Shown piece after piece: positions 45,766-55,049 of a stretch of DNA of 64,000 nt (position 1 is the first letter of the stretch; each line of letters starts with the position of its first letter). This DNA comes from Campylobacter concisus (GTDB lineage Bacteria; Campylobacterota; Campylobacteria; Campylobacterales; Campylobacteraceae): assembly GCF_002913715.1 (NCBI RefSeq), contig NZ_PPCE01000001.1, forward strand, positions 62,001 to 126,000, read 5' to 3'. The translations under genes and the position numbers were made by a program. The notes beneath the pieces are model-generated. The model did no database searches, had not been told where the DNA came from, and worked only from the letters and a program-made list of their open reading frames with translations.

Positions 45766-46887
45766 TTATTTACCGATAAAATTCTTTATCTCGTCAAATC
45801 TTATGACACCTTTGCCGGCATGATCTTTTAAAAAGCTCTCTGCCTTTGCTTCATCTTTAAATGGGATAAACTCATCGCCCATTGGTCCGTAAACGTTTGA
45901 GCCATGAACGTAAAACGCATCTTTTGCATCAAGCTTTTCTAGCGTGTAATAATCACTCACATAAGCATCTTTCATTTTGCCATCCGCAAAGTAAAATTGT
46001 GCCATATCCTTTACACCATCAAAATAATAATCTTTGCCATCTGCTTTGATGAGTGTCGCCCATGGAGAATTTTTGACGAGCATGCCGCATACCGCACATC
46101 TTGCACCCTTTGGTACGACTATTCTCTCAGGTTTTTTTATTTCTTGTTTAGGTTTTGAGGTTTGGTTGCTAGCGCCTAAATTTGCCGGAGCGTCCCATAG
46201 GTACAAAGCAGCAGCTTGTAGGTGTTTGTCGTATTCAGGAGCTTTACTAGCCTCTTTTGAGTCACATACTTGTTTAAGATGAGCTTTTAGCTCAGAGATA
46301 ACTTTAAAGCTTTTTGGATCTGTTTTTTCGCAGTTTGCCTCGTAAAATTCTTTACCATGTGCATAAACGCCGTCCTCACGTTTAGCTTTTATCATTTTAT
46401 TATCACCCTCGAAATCCTGTCCAGCGATCTCGTAAGCTTTAGCAAAATTCATTATCTCGCCGCCATTTGCTGCTTGAAATTCTTTTGCGTCAGCCTCGGT
46501 TAAGAAGGCATATTTGCTATTTCTAGTCATTGTGCCTTTAACACTACTGCCAACGACATAAAAGGCTTTATTTACATCGATCAAATTTAAATTTTTAGTA
46601 TCAACGACTTGTGCCTCGCTTGGGATCTTGCCTTCTGTTAGCTCGTATAAGCAGTGAAGTGATGCTACTTGCTTGCTGTTATATACGTGATTAGTCTTAT
46701 AAAATTTAACCAAATTCATTCCACAAACAGCACAATACTCCTTGCCCTCGCCGCTTCCTACTAGCGTAGCCTTGCTAGGATCCACGCTTTGAAACATCGG
46801 TTTCATTTTGACAGTTTGCTCATTTGCCGAAGCACCAAAGAGCAGGGTCGCCAGTAGTGCTGAACCCAAGATAGAACGTAAAATCAT
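45766..46887 (-). CDS. Double NosL-domain exported copper-binding protein with a central cytochrome c-like segment
   Basis: 373 residues with a signal peptide (about 1-21). Two NosL domains with C52-x-x-C55-G-M and C264-x-x-C267-G-M, the Cu(I) site of NosL. Between them, about residues 163-232, a stretch with YAHGKEFYEANC and LQAAALYLWD looks like a small cytochrome c fold that has lost C-x-x-C-H. NosL delivers copper to nitrous oxide reductase; here no nos gene is near, and the partner is more likely the copper site of MccA. A periplasmic chaperone-type mcc gene (mccL) is known in Wolinella; equivalence is from memory. Confidence 0.82.
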   Translation of the reverse strand: MILRSILGSALLATLLFGASANEQTVKMKPMFQSVDPSKATLVGSGEGKEYCAVCGMNLVKFYKTNHVYNSKQVASLHCLYELTEGKIPSEAQVVDTKNLNLIDVNKAFYVVGSSVKGTMTRNSKYAFLTEADAKEFQAANGGEIMNFAKAYEIAGQDFEGDNKMIKAKREDGVYAHGKEFYEANCEKTDPKSFKVISELKAHLKQVCDSKEASKAPEYDKHLQAAALYLWDAPANLGASNQTSKPKQEIKKPERIVVPKGARCAVCGMLVKNSPWATLIKADGKDYYFDGVKDMAQFYFADGKMKDAYVSDYYTLEKLDAKDAFYVHGSNVYGPMGDEFIPFKDEAKAESFLKDHAGKGVIRFDEIKNFIGK

Positions 46888-46960
46888 AATTATCTCCTTT
46901 AGTATTTTTTATTTTTATATTTATAAGCTTTAAATGCCACTAGGCTAGCTTTCTCAAGCA

Positions 46961-47785
46961 TCAATGCTTTCCTAAAATTTCTAAATTCTCACACGCCTCT
47001 TTTAAGCCATTTTTGCAGCTTCTAGTGAAAATTTCACGTGCTTTTTCTAAATCTTCTTTCACACCTTTGCCCTCTGCTAGCATGATAGCGTAGTTATTGC
47101 AGCCCTTTTCATATCCATATATGCACGCTTGCTCGTAAAGTTTTGTGGCTTTTGTGAGGTTTTGATCCACACCTTGTGCATAAACATATAAAAATCCAAG
47201 ATTATCACACCCTATGCCAGCTTCGTTTGAACAAGCCATTTCGTAGTTTGCTTTGGCTTTTGCATAGTCTTTTTCTACACCTTCACCTTGCGCATATAGA
47301 TAGCCAAGATTACTGCATCCTATACCGTCCCCTGCTTTGCAAGCCTTTTCGTAAAGCTCTTTTGCCTTTTTAATATCCTTTGTCACGCCGGTGCCATTTG
47401 CATAAAGCAAGCCAAGCTCTGTGCAACCCTCATTATCCTTACAAGCTCTTTCATAAAATTTAACTGCTTTTTCTAGGTCTTTTTCCACACCTTTACCTTT
47501 TTCATAGACGTAGCCAAGATTGCTGCAAGCCATAGAGAAGTTTTGATCACAAGCCTTTTCATAAAGCATTGCTGCCTTTGCTTCGTCCTTTTTGACGTTA
47601 CCATCACCTCTGCTGTAAAGCACAGCTAGATTGTAGCATCCTGATGCCTTTTTCTCTTTATCGCAAGCATCTTCATAAATTTGTGCTAGCTTGTTGTGAT
47701 CTTCTTTTGCACTTAAAGCCTCTTTGATATAGCCAGCATTTAATAGTCCCAAACAAGCAAATAATAAAACCAAACTCTTTTTCAT
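46961..47785 (-). CDS. SEL1-repeat cysteine-rich exported protein (Hcp-like)
   Basis: 274 residues from the second of two ATGs (47785), which has better spacing from AGGAG. Signal peptide MKKSLVLLFACLGLLNAG. About six SEL1 units of 36 residues follow, each with A-x-x-x-Y-E-K-A-C and C-x-N-L-G-x-L-Y, and a cysteine pair as in Helicobacter Hcp proteins, so disulfide-locked alpha/alpha solenoid. Likely a periplasmic protein-protein scaffold. It lies between the haem lyase and NosL genes, within the mcc transcript (five-base gap). Confidence 0.85.
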   Translation of the reverse strand: MKKSLVLLFACLGLLNAGYIKEALSAKEDHNKLAQIYEDACDKEKKASGCYNLAVLYSRGDGNVKKDEAKAAMLYEKACDQNFSMACSNLGYVYEKGKGVEKDLEKAVKFYERACKDNEGCTELGLLYANGTGVTKDIKKAKELYEKACKAGDGIGCSNLGYLYAQGEGVEKDYAKAKANYEMACSNEAGIGCDNLGFLYVYAQGVDQNLTKATKLYEQACIYGYEKGCNNYAIMLAEGKGVKEDLEKAREIFTRSCKNGLKEACENLEILGKH

Positions 47786-47793
47786 CATATCTC

Positions 47794-50409
47794 CTAAATC
47801 TCTTTTATATCCTTACCTCTATAAGCAAAGGCGATTAGCAAAGCCAAGAGCATTAAAAGCAAATAAAGCAAATTTGAAACGCTAAATCCATCGCCATTTG
47901 CGTATGAGTGAAGTCCGCTTAGATAGAAATTTACACCAAAATAGGTAAAAATAACTGAACCAAAAGAGAGCACGCTAGCTACTAAAAAGGTAAAAATATT
48001 TTTTAATCTTGGGATAAATCTTAAATGAAGTACAATGGCATAAATAATTATCGTAATGTACGACCAGCTCTCTTTGCTGTCCCAGCCCCAGTATCTACCC
48101 CAGCTCTCATTCGCCCAGACGCCGCCAAGGAAATTTCCAATAGTTAGCAAGCTAAGTCCTATGATGAGGCTTAGCTCATTAGTTGCGGCGAGGTATCTTA
48201 TCTGCTCGCTGAGCTTTTGCTCATTTTTTTTATTTTTTATAGCCATTAAAAGAAGCCCAAGAAGCCCAAGCACAAAGCTAAAGCCTAAAAAGCCATAGCT
48301 TGCCGTAATAACACTTACGTGCACGCTAAGCCAAAATGACTTTAAAACTGGAACTAGATTTGTTATTTGTGGATTTATAAAATTTAGATGAGCGACCAGC
48401 AAGCTCACACTTGCAAAAAGTGAAGCAGCTCCAAGAGCAAAGCTTTGATGTTTAAAAAATAAAACTCCAGCTAGTACGCTCGCAAGCGAGATATATACTA
48501 AGCTCTCATAGGCATCACTCCAAGGTGCATGCCCTGAGATATAAGCACGAAGAGCTAAATTTAGCAAATGCACCGCAAAACCAAAATAAAATGCAAGGCT
48601 TAATGCACTTTCAAATCTAAATTTCTTTCCAGAAAATAGCCTATAAAAACCAAAAGCGAGCGAAACTAGCCCAAGGATCATGTAAAAATATATAAGAAAT
48701 TTAAAAATTTCCATTTGGTTATAAAGTACTTCAAGCTCCACCTTTGCCTCGCTTGGCGCAAGAGAGCCTAGAGTGCTTCTTTGATAGCTTGAAATTTTCT
48801 CCAAGCTCTTATCAGCTCCCTCACACTCGCCACTTTTTACACAAAGGCTTAAATTTTCTATATAAGCGCCTAAAGCGCTTTTAAGCTCGCTTGAAATTTC
48901 GCTTGAGCCAAAGGCTTCATTTACGCCTAACCATGTGATAGTATCATTATTTTTAGCTGGGATAAATTTTAAAATTTCTCCCTTTAGTGCGAGATATAAG
49001 ACATTTAATCTCTCGTCAAATTTGATCACGTCGTTATCAAATTTATCTCTTTTAGAGGCGGATTTTTCATTTGCAGCTTCTACAAATTTAGCCAGCTTAT
49101 ACTCGCCATTTTCGTTAAAGACATCGTTAAAACTAGCAAATTTCTCATTAACTCCAAAAAGCTCGCCTACGCGCTCACTTGTGATCTTTACTAATCTTTT
49201 ATCCATCCACTCTTTTGGTGAGATGGCAAAAGAGAGCATTAGCTCCTCGCTGCTAAGCCCAAATAGCGTGGTTTTGGTTGAAATTTTACTTATCACAGCT
49301 CTTGAGTAAGAGCCAGCTGGAGCGATTCTGCTATCAGCTTGAGTTAAAATTTTGGCAAATTTGCTTGCATGGGCGTCTAAATTTTTATTATTTTCATTAG
49401 CAAAATTTGGAGTTGCGCTTAATAAAAGAACAGCCAAAAATGCTATTTGAGAGCCTTTTATGAAATTTAGCAGCCTAAAAAATCGGCTCTTTTTACTAAA
49501 TAAATTTGCCACAAAGCCAAGGCAAAGCAAAAAATATCCGATATAAGTTGGGATTTTGCCAGGATCACGGCTGATCTCAAAAGCACTTCCAAGCTCGTCA
49601 GGATCGTATGAAGACTGAAAAATTTTATAGCCATCAATTGTCAGTGGATTATTTAGCGAGATGTCGTACTTGCCGCCAGCGATACTTACTTTACTTGTAT
49701 AAGATGATGGACTATTTAGCCCTGCATATCGCTCTAAAATAAACTCGTTAAGCTTTAATGAAAATGGTAAATTTAAAGCCTTTGAGCTAAAGTAAAATTT
49801 CACCTCTTGCCCACCAAAACTTAGCACACTAGGCTCCAGCTCATATCCAGCTCCACCTTTTAGCTTAACGCTCTTTTTTTCACCGTTAAAACTTATCTCT
49901 AAACTAAGCGTAGCAGGAGCGTTTTTCTCATCTTTTTTATATCCAAGCAAGTTAATTATAAATTCCTTGCCGTCTATAAAATTTTTAAACTCAAAGTCGT
50001 TTTTACCAAACAAGCTTAATTTTAATGGATAACTAAAATTTTCTCCAAGCATTTCGACTATAAGATAAGGCTTGACGCTTTGCATTACATTTGAGCTTTG
50101 TAAGGTTCTAAGATGCATAACGCCCTCTTCACCAAAATACCTTGTAAACGCAGCCCCGATGAAGATAACAATAAAAGCAAGATGTATCAAAAATGCGCCA
50201 AATTTTTTATACATCTTGGTTTTTACGATACTAATGGCTAAACAAATAGTGCAAGCAAACATAACACACTCGTACCAAAGCGCTTCATAGACAAGCACTC
50301 TGGCCGTTTGTGTGTCATAAAAATTTTCTAAAAAGGTCGCAAGTCCTGCACCAAAAGCAAGGATAAATAATAATATCAAAGACAAGCGGTAGATATTTAA
50401 AATTCTCAT
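47794..50409 (-). CDS. ccsA1: Fused CcsBA cytochrome c haem lyase, dedicated to the mcc cluster
   Basis: 871 residues, system II haem lyase with ResB/CcsB and ResC/CcsA joined, as is normal in epsilonproteobacteria. The haem-handling WWD region is GVWANESWGRYWGWDSKESW at about 770-790. It exports haem and attaches it to cysteines of apocytochromes in the periplasm. In Wolinella, CcsA1 is the special lyase that recognises CX15CH in MccA. Location next to mccD and the CX15CH motif in this MccA support the same job. Another CcsBA should exist elsewhere for normal motifs. Confidence 0.92.
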   Translation of the reverse strand: MRILNIYRLSLILLFILAFGAGLATFLENFYDTQTARVLVYEALWYECVMFACTICLAISIVKTKMYKKFGAFLIHLAFIVIFIGAAFTRYFGEEGVMHLRTLQSSNVMQSVKPYLIVEMLGENFSYPLKLSLFGKNDFEFKNFIDGKEFIINLLGYKKDEKNAPATLSLEISFNGEKKSVKLKGGAGYELEPSVLSFGGQEVKFYFSSKALNLPFSLKLNEFILERYAGLNSPSSYTSKVSIAGGKYDISLNNPLTIDGYKIFQSSYDPDELGSAFEISRDPGKIPTYIGYFLLCLGFVANLFSKKSRFFRLLNFIKGSQIAFLAVLLLSATPNFANENNKNLDAHASKFAKILTQADSRIAPAGSYSRAVISKISTKTTLFGLSSEELMLSFAISPKEWMDKRLVKITSERVGELFGVNEKFASFNDVFNENGEYKLAKFVEAANEKSASKRDKFDNDVIKFDERLNVLYLALKGEILKFIPAKNNDTITWLGVNEAFGSSEISSELKSALGAYIENLSLCVKSGECEGADKSLEKISSYQRSTLGSLAPSEAKVELEVLYNQMEIFKFLIYFYMILGLVSLAFGFYRLFSGKKFRFESALSLAFYFGFAVHLLNLALRAYISGHAPWSDAYESLVYISLASVLAGVLFFKHQSFALGAASLFASVSLLVAHLNFINPQITNLVPVLKSFWLSVHVSVITASYGFLGFSFVLGLLGLLLMAIKNKKNEQKLSEQIRYLAATNELSLIIGLSLLTIGNFLGGVWANESWGRYWGWDSKESWSYITIIIYAIVLHLRFIPRLKNIFTFLVASVLSFGSVIFTYFGVNFYLSGLHSYANGDGFSVSNLLYLLLMLLALLIAFAYRGKDIKEI

Positions 50410-50423
50410 CGCTCGCCTCTACC

Positions 50424-51389
50424 TTAAATGCTATAAGTTTGTCCCGCATAAAGTATAAACACCCTAAGCAGTAAAACACCGATAACAGCCGCTAATGAAC
50501 TGATATAAAAGCTAAATTTTAGACTAGCTACTTTTTTGCCAAATGCAAAATTTAAAACAAAAGGCACAATAAAGCCAACTAGCACAACACCAAGCCAAAA
50601 GAAATTTGCCCAAACACCGCTATAAAAAGCAACAGCTGCATTTTGCTGATAACTTGAACCAAGTAAAAGCGATACAAAAAGCATTAAAATGAGTAAAATT
50701 TCAGCTCCCAAAACGCTAAATTCTACGCTATGAAGCGAATGAAGGTCGCTTGAGTGCGGATCTTCTTTAAATAAAGCTGCTGCAACCAAGCTACTGCCAC
50801 TTATGCCAGCACTTAGTCCTGAAGCTATAAATAAAGCTGGAAGCACAGCTGTGTTTAAGAGTGGGAATCTAATCAAAACTGAGATCAAAAATCCAGTATA
50901 AGCACAAATTATTACAGCAAAAATAAGACAAATACGACTTAAAAATGGATAAAGTGGTATTAAAATTTTCATTGTTAGTGCAAAAAGAGTACTAAAGGAT
51001 TTTAAACTTTTGGTTAAAAAATTTGAAATCTCATCATTAAATGCATAAAGGCACATCAAAAAGCTAAGCGGTATAAATACACAAAGTCCAGCAACACCGA
51101 TAGACATAACTGATGTGAAATTATAATTAATCAAAATTTTCCAAAATAAAAGCGGCTTTTCAAGATCAGCTATCAAGCAAACCATACCAAGCATGATGCT
51201 AACAAAGGCTAAAAGCGAAGCAGCCTTGAAAAATGGGCTAAAGCTCTTTTGCTTTTTATAGTGTTTTAAAAGTATGGCAGCGATTAGTGCTCCACCACTC
51301 ATACCAGCTAGCAAAAGATAAACAGCGATCGGCCAGCCCCACTCTACTCCATGCGAAAATGTTGCAGTAAAATTTAATGCACCATCCAT
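50424..51389 (-). CDS. mccD: NrfD-family membrane quinol dehydrogenase subunit of sulfite respiration
   Basis: 321 residues with about eight to nine membrane helices. N-terminal WGWPIAVYLLLAGMSGGA is the NrfD/PsrC signature with the glycine-rich helix. It oxidises menaquinol and passes electrons to the MccC ferredoxin. One base separates its ATG from the mccC stop. In Wolinella, MccC and MccD form the quinol dehydrogenase of sulfite reduction (from memory). Confidence 0.9.
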   Translation of the reverse strand: MDGALNFTATFSHGVEWGWPIAVYLLLAGMSGGALIAAILLKHYKKQKSFSPFFKAASLLAFVSIMLGMVCLIADLEKPLLFWKILINYNFTSVMSIGVAGLCVFIPLSFLMCLYAFNDEISNFLTKSLKSFSTLFALTMKILIPLYPFLSRICLIFAVIICAYTGFLISVLIRFPLLNTAVLPALFIASGLSAGISGSSLVAAALFKEDPHSSDLHSLHSVEFSVLGAEILLILMLFVSLLLGSSYQQNAAVAFYSGVWANFFWLGVVLVGFIVPFVLNFAFGKKVASLKFSFYISSLAAVIGVLLLRVFILYAGQTYSI

Positions 51390-51390
51390 C

Positions 51391-52062
51391 TTACACCCCC
51401 ATTTTTACTTTAGGAATATATCTAAGGCTTGGTTTTGTGCCAAGCTCTGCTCTTAGCCTTATGCTGTCTTTTACGGCTAGTAGCTTGCTGATGTGCGAAT
51501 TTTCATCGTTAAGATCACCAAAGACGATCGCCTCGTATCTACAAGCTTCTACGCAAGCTGGCTCTTTTTCGTCCTTTAAATTTGTATCTACGCAAAAGTT
51601 ACAGCTTTGAGCTGAGTGCGTAACCTTATCGATATATCTCACATCATATGGACAGGCTACGATGCAGTATTTACAGGCGATACAATCATCTATATTTGTA
51701 GTTTGTATGCCAGTTTTTTCGTCTTTATGACAAGCCTTGGTTGGACAAACAGCTACACAAGGTGCATCGACGCACTGCTGACAAGATACTCTTACAAATC
51801 TTTTATCGAGTAAATTTTTAGGATTAGTCTTATCTTCTATAAAAAGTCTCATCTGTCCTTTTGGGACTAAATTTACCTTTCTGCAAGCTATCTCGCAGTC
51901 TGTACAGCCAACACATTTATTTTGGTCAAATATCATACCAAAGTGTGGTTTTTTTACACTTTCTTCACTCTTAAAAGCAAAACCACTACTTGCCGCACCA
52001 GCACCAGCAGCCACAACTACCATGCTTTTTAAAAAGGCTCTTCTATTTTTTTGATTTTGCAT
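51391..52062 (-). CDS. mccC: Tat-exported [4Fe-4S] ferredoxin subunit of sulfite respiration
   Basis: 223 residues from ATG 52062, which has GGAG six bases upstream; the ATG four codons earlier lacks one. The N-terminus has a Tat motif (RRAFLKSM) and a hydrophobic stretch. Cysteine clusters CVGCTDCEIAC, CQQCVDAPCVAVC, CIACKYCIVAC and CNFC...CVEAC give four [4Fe-4S] sites, the NrfC type. It carries electrons from MccD to periplasmic MccA. Confidence 0.92.
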   Translation of the reverse strand: MQNQKNRRAFLKSMVVVAAGAGAASSGFAFKSEESVKKPHFGMIFDQNKCVGCTDCEIACRKVNLVPKGQMRLFIEDKTNPKNLLDKRFVRVSCQQCVDAPCVAVCPTKACHKDEKTGIQTTNIDDCIACKYCIVACPYDVRYIDKVTHSAQSCNFCVDTNLKDEKEPACVEACRYEAIVFGDLNDENSHISKLLAVKDSIRLRAELGTKPSLRYIPKVKMGV

Positions 52063-52083
52063 TTTTAACTCCATTTTTATATC

Positions 52084-52842
52084 TTAATGAGGCTTTTTAA
52101 TGCCCTCATTTAGTTCTTTCTCGTGAATTTTCTTTGCAGCCTCGGCTAACTCACCTGGCTTTAAGACCTTAACAAGCTCTATCTCAAAAACGATAGTCTC
52201 GCCTCCAGGTATGCCCTCCATGCCGCTATCGCCATACGCAAGTTCTGGCGGGATAACAAATTTAAACTTATCGCCCTCTTTCATGAGCATTAAGCCCTCT
52301 TCAAGACCTGGGATCAAATTTAGCATAGAAAGATGAGCTGGAGCCTCTTTTGTCTCATCAAAGACCTTACCATCGATAAAGCTAGCTTTGTAGTTTGCTA
52401 TGATGATACTCTCTTGTTTTGGAGTCGCTCCCTTTTTGCTTGATTTTAAAATTTCATATTGCAATTTTGATTTTGTCGTTTTTACATTTTTATTTTTTGC
52501 ATTTTTATCCATAAAAGCCTTGCCCTGCTTTAAATTCTCTTTAAGTATGGCGGCTTCTTTTTCTTTTACTATCTTGTCTAAATTTTCAGCTCTTTTATTT
52601 AGTAGCTTTGCTATCTCATCATCGCTTAGTTTTAGCTCTCCTTTTAGTGCATCACTAAAACCTTTGATAACGGCCTCAGCATCGTAGCTAATGCCTATTT
52701 GTTTTTGTTCAAGTAACCCTTTTAAAACATATCCACCACTTGTTGCTCCCATAGCATAAGACTCATTTGAATCTACATTTGCAAGCAAACCAGAAGCACT
52801 TAAACTAAGAAGTAGCGTAAATTTTAAAACCTTATTTTTCAT
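52084..52842 (-). CDS. mccB: FKBP-type peptidyl-prolyl isomerase of the mcc cluster
   Basis: 252 residues. Signal peptide (about 1-21), helical N-domain (30-140) as in FkpA/Mip, then an FKBP domain (about 150-238) with PGLEEGLMLMKEGDKFKFVIP and GIPGGETIVFEIELVKV. It is a periplasmic folding helper, presumably for MccA, whose copper and eight-haem structure is demanding. The order mccA-mccB-mccC-mccD matches Wolinella. Confidence 0.9.
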   Translation of the reverse strand: MKNKVLKFTLLLSLSASGLLANVDSNESYAMGATSGGYVLKGLLEQKQIGISYDAEAVIKGFSDALKGELKLSDDEIAKLLNKRAENLDKIVKEKEAAILKENLKQGKAFMDKNAKNKNVKTTKSKLQYEILKSSKKGATPKQESIIIANYKASFIDGKVFDETKEAPAHLSMLNLIPGLEEGLMLMKEGDKFKFVIPPELAYGDSGMEGIPGGETIVFEIELVKVLKPGELAEAAKKIHEKELNEGIKKPH

Positions 52843-52886
52843 ATCAAACCCTTAAGATTAAAGGGGCTAAAACTAGCCCCTAAATG

Positions 52887-54953
52887 CTATAAATTTTTAT
52901 TCAAAATTCTTTGAGCTTCTTTTATATACTCTTTTGATGCATCGAGTTTTTGTTTAGTAAATTTAAATCCGTGCATACCCCACGAACCATCTTTTTCAAC
53001 CATATCGATGATCTCTTGAGCATTTTGGATAAGCTCATAAACTCTTACTTTATCACTTGCATCAAGTTTTTTAGTCTCAAGTAGTGAGTAAAGTCCTTCA
53101 ATACCAATCTTAACTTCAGAGAATTCATTCTTAACTGGAGTTTGCCATCCCATAACTTCATCATAAACTTGTTTTTGGTTTTTGAAGTGAAGTGTTGGTT
53201 TTAGCTCAGATAATACTGGGCTGTGGCAGCCTTTGGTATCTTTCATATCTTTATCAGCCCAAGATGTTCTAGCGCACGCCCACATCAAGTCAACGTAGTT
53301 ATGGCCATTTTTATCTCTCTCAAAGTGCCAATCTTTAGCATCTCTCGGACCTTTAGCAGCATCGCCTGGTACTAGAGATTTCTCTTTTGGATCAACCATG
53401 ATCTTCCAGATGTGAGATCTTCTTTGAGTATCAAAGCCAGCGTTGTCTTGGAACTGAACAGCATAGAAATTCTCACAACTCATCATAAATGGCATGTGGC
53501 AAGATGCACAAGTGTTGTCTTTGTGAGTATCTGCTTTAGATGCGATATATGCTTGAGTCTCGTGGCAATCTTTACACTCTTTTCTAATTTTTGGCTTAGT
53601 ATAGAATGAGCTTAGATAGCCTTGCTCTGAGTTATAGTTCATACCTGTTACGCTCTTATCGCCTACAACTGGACCTGTGTTGTCGTGTGGATCGTGGCAA
53701 GTAACACATCTCATACCTTTATCATAGTGAGCTGTAAAGTATGATTGAGAACCTTCAGAACCACATCCTGGTCCCATTGATTTAAATTTAGAGCTTAAAG
53801 AAAGATCAAGCTTGCCGTTATTAAGAGGATTAGCACGAGCTAGATCTGGGCTAAAGTTAAACCTTTGGTGGCAGCGTTCGCAGTTTGATGTTCTAAAATT
53901 TGTAGCCCCATCAAGGTGACCGCCAGCTCCGTGACACTCCTCACAGCTTACGCCTTTTGAGATAGTGTGTTTTTGAAGCTCTTTAGCATTACCAAGTGCT
54001 GCGTAAAATTCTGCTTTTGATTTGAAATCAAATTTAACTGGGTGACAAACTTCACAATATGATGAGTTTGCTTGGAAAAACATCGACTTTTTATGTTTTG
54101 CGGCGTATGAGGCAAGACCTCTAACATATCCGCCATTATCACCATACTCTTCAAGAGTGCCAGGAAATTCTGGAACAAGCTCTTTGATTTTCTTAACAGT
54201 AGCGTCGTCTAAATTTAACGCCCATGTTCTTTGCCATTGGTTACCGCCAGCTACGATCTGACCTGTGCCATCTCTTAGCAAGCCGCCCTCAACGTAATAA
54301 GTACCACGAAGTAACCATGCATCTACGTAGCCCATTTTTGTTCTTAAGTGACCAACAGTTGCATAGATCACATCTGGTGTGATACCTTTTGGAAGGATAG
54401 AAGCGGTATCTTTGTCAAATACTGGCTCAGTTAGGTTGTTATTAACCTCTGGGTGCTCGCCAGGGAAGCGCATAGTAGTTGCGTGGCGAGATCTGCTCCA
54501 CACTTCATACTGGGCTGGGTGACACTCACCGCACTTTTCTGGTCCTACAAATTTGTTAGGAAACTGAAGTGATGAAGTGGCTGGAATTCTATACATCATA
54601 GAGCTATAGCCCTTACCGCCATCTCTTTTACTAAGCTTTGACATATCAAAGCCATGTCCCTCGGCAAGCCACTCTAAGCCACGGTCGTGAACGACCATTT
54701 TACCGACGGTTTTACCACCATACTTTGTAAAAATAGGGTGGTTTTTAAATAACCAGTTATACATCTCTTGCTCTTCTACAACGTAGTCTTGCAAGGAGAT
54801 AACACCTCTACTTTGCAGTGTGCCTTTAGGATTTGCGATAACATCACGTGCTTTATCGGACATCTGCATATTATGCTCTTCACAACAGGCTTGTGAAGCG
54901 AAGATGCTAACACCCATGAGCAAACCAGCTAAGGCTTTTTGTAGATTTCTCAT
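52887..54953 (-). CDS. mccA: Octahaem copper-containing sulfite reductase MccA
   Basis: 688 residues with a signal peptide (about 1-22). Seven C-x-x-C-H haem sites at 141, 300, 337, 358, 416, 460 and 482. An eighth haem site is CX15CH: Cys560, then Cys576-His577. This is the hallmark of MccA, which reduces sulfite to sulfide by six electrons in the periplasm. In Wolinella a Cu(I) between two cysteines 96 residues apart (399 and 495, as I recall) helps catalysis. Cys397 (GPGCGSEG) and Cys493 (MMSCENF) have the same spacing here. AAAGGAGGG ribosome site. First gene after the regulators. Confidence 0.96.
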   Translation of the reverse strand: MRNLQKALAGLLMGVSIFASQACCEEHNMQMSDKARDVIANPKGTLQSRGVISLQDYVVEEQEMYNWLFKNHPIFTKYGGKTVGKMVVHDRGLEWLAEGHGFDMSKLSKRDGGKGYSSMMYRIPATSSLQFPNKFVGPEKCGECHPAQYEVWSRSRHATTMRFPGEHPEVNNNLTEPVFDKDTASILPKGITPDVIYATVGHLRTKMGYVDAWLLRGTYYVEGGLLRDGTGQIVAGGNQWQRTWALNLDDATVKKIKELVPEFPGTLEEYGDNGGYVRGLASYAAKHKKSMFFQANSSYCEVCHPVKFDFKSKAEFYAALGNAKELQKHTISKGVSCEECHGAGGHLDGATNFRTSNCERCHQRFNFSPDLARANPLNNGKLDLSLSSKFKSMGPGCGSEGSQSYFTAHYDKGMRCVTCHDPHDNTGPVVGDKSVTGMNYNSEQGYLSSFYTKPKIRKECKDCHETQAYIASKADTHKDNTCASCHMPFMMSCENFYAVQFQDNAGFDTQRRSHIWKIMVDPKEKSLVPGDAAKGPRDAKDWHFERDKNGHNYVDLMWACARTSWADKDMKDTKGCHSPVLSELKPTLHFKNQKQVYDEVMGWQTPVKNEFSEVKIGIEGLYSLLETKKLDASDKVRVYELIQNAQEIIDMVEKDGSWGMHGFKFTKQKLDASKEYIKEAQRILNKNL

Positions 54954-55002
54954 GTGCCCTCCTTTAAATTTTTTATCCTAAAATCAAAATGATTTCATAC
55001 TG

Positions 55003-55035
55003 ATAATACTAACACCAAAAAAGGGTAGAAAAGGG
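55003..55035 (-). promoter_or_regulatory. mccA promoter with a 10-bp-spaced direct repeat
   Basis: On the minus strand CCCTTTT occurs twice with starts 10 bases apart (55029-55035 and 55019-55025). A TATTAT-like -10 follows near 55003-55008, about 50 bases from the mccA ATG. The spacing of one helical turn is that of OmpR-type response regulator sites in the -35 region. Candidate MccR operator; not proven. Confidence 0.45.
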
Positions 55036-55049
55036 GGAATTTTAATAAA

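Noticed and set aside
55029-55037. Run of G residues that could be a phase-variable tract
   Set aside because: It is only five G long. No homopolymer of eight or more G or C was seen in the window, so no phase-variable gene is claimed.
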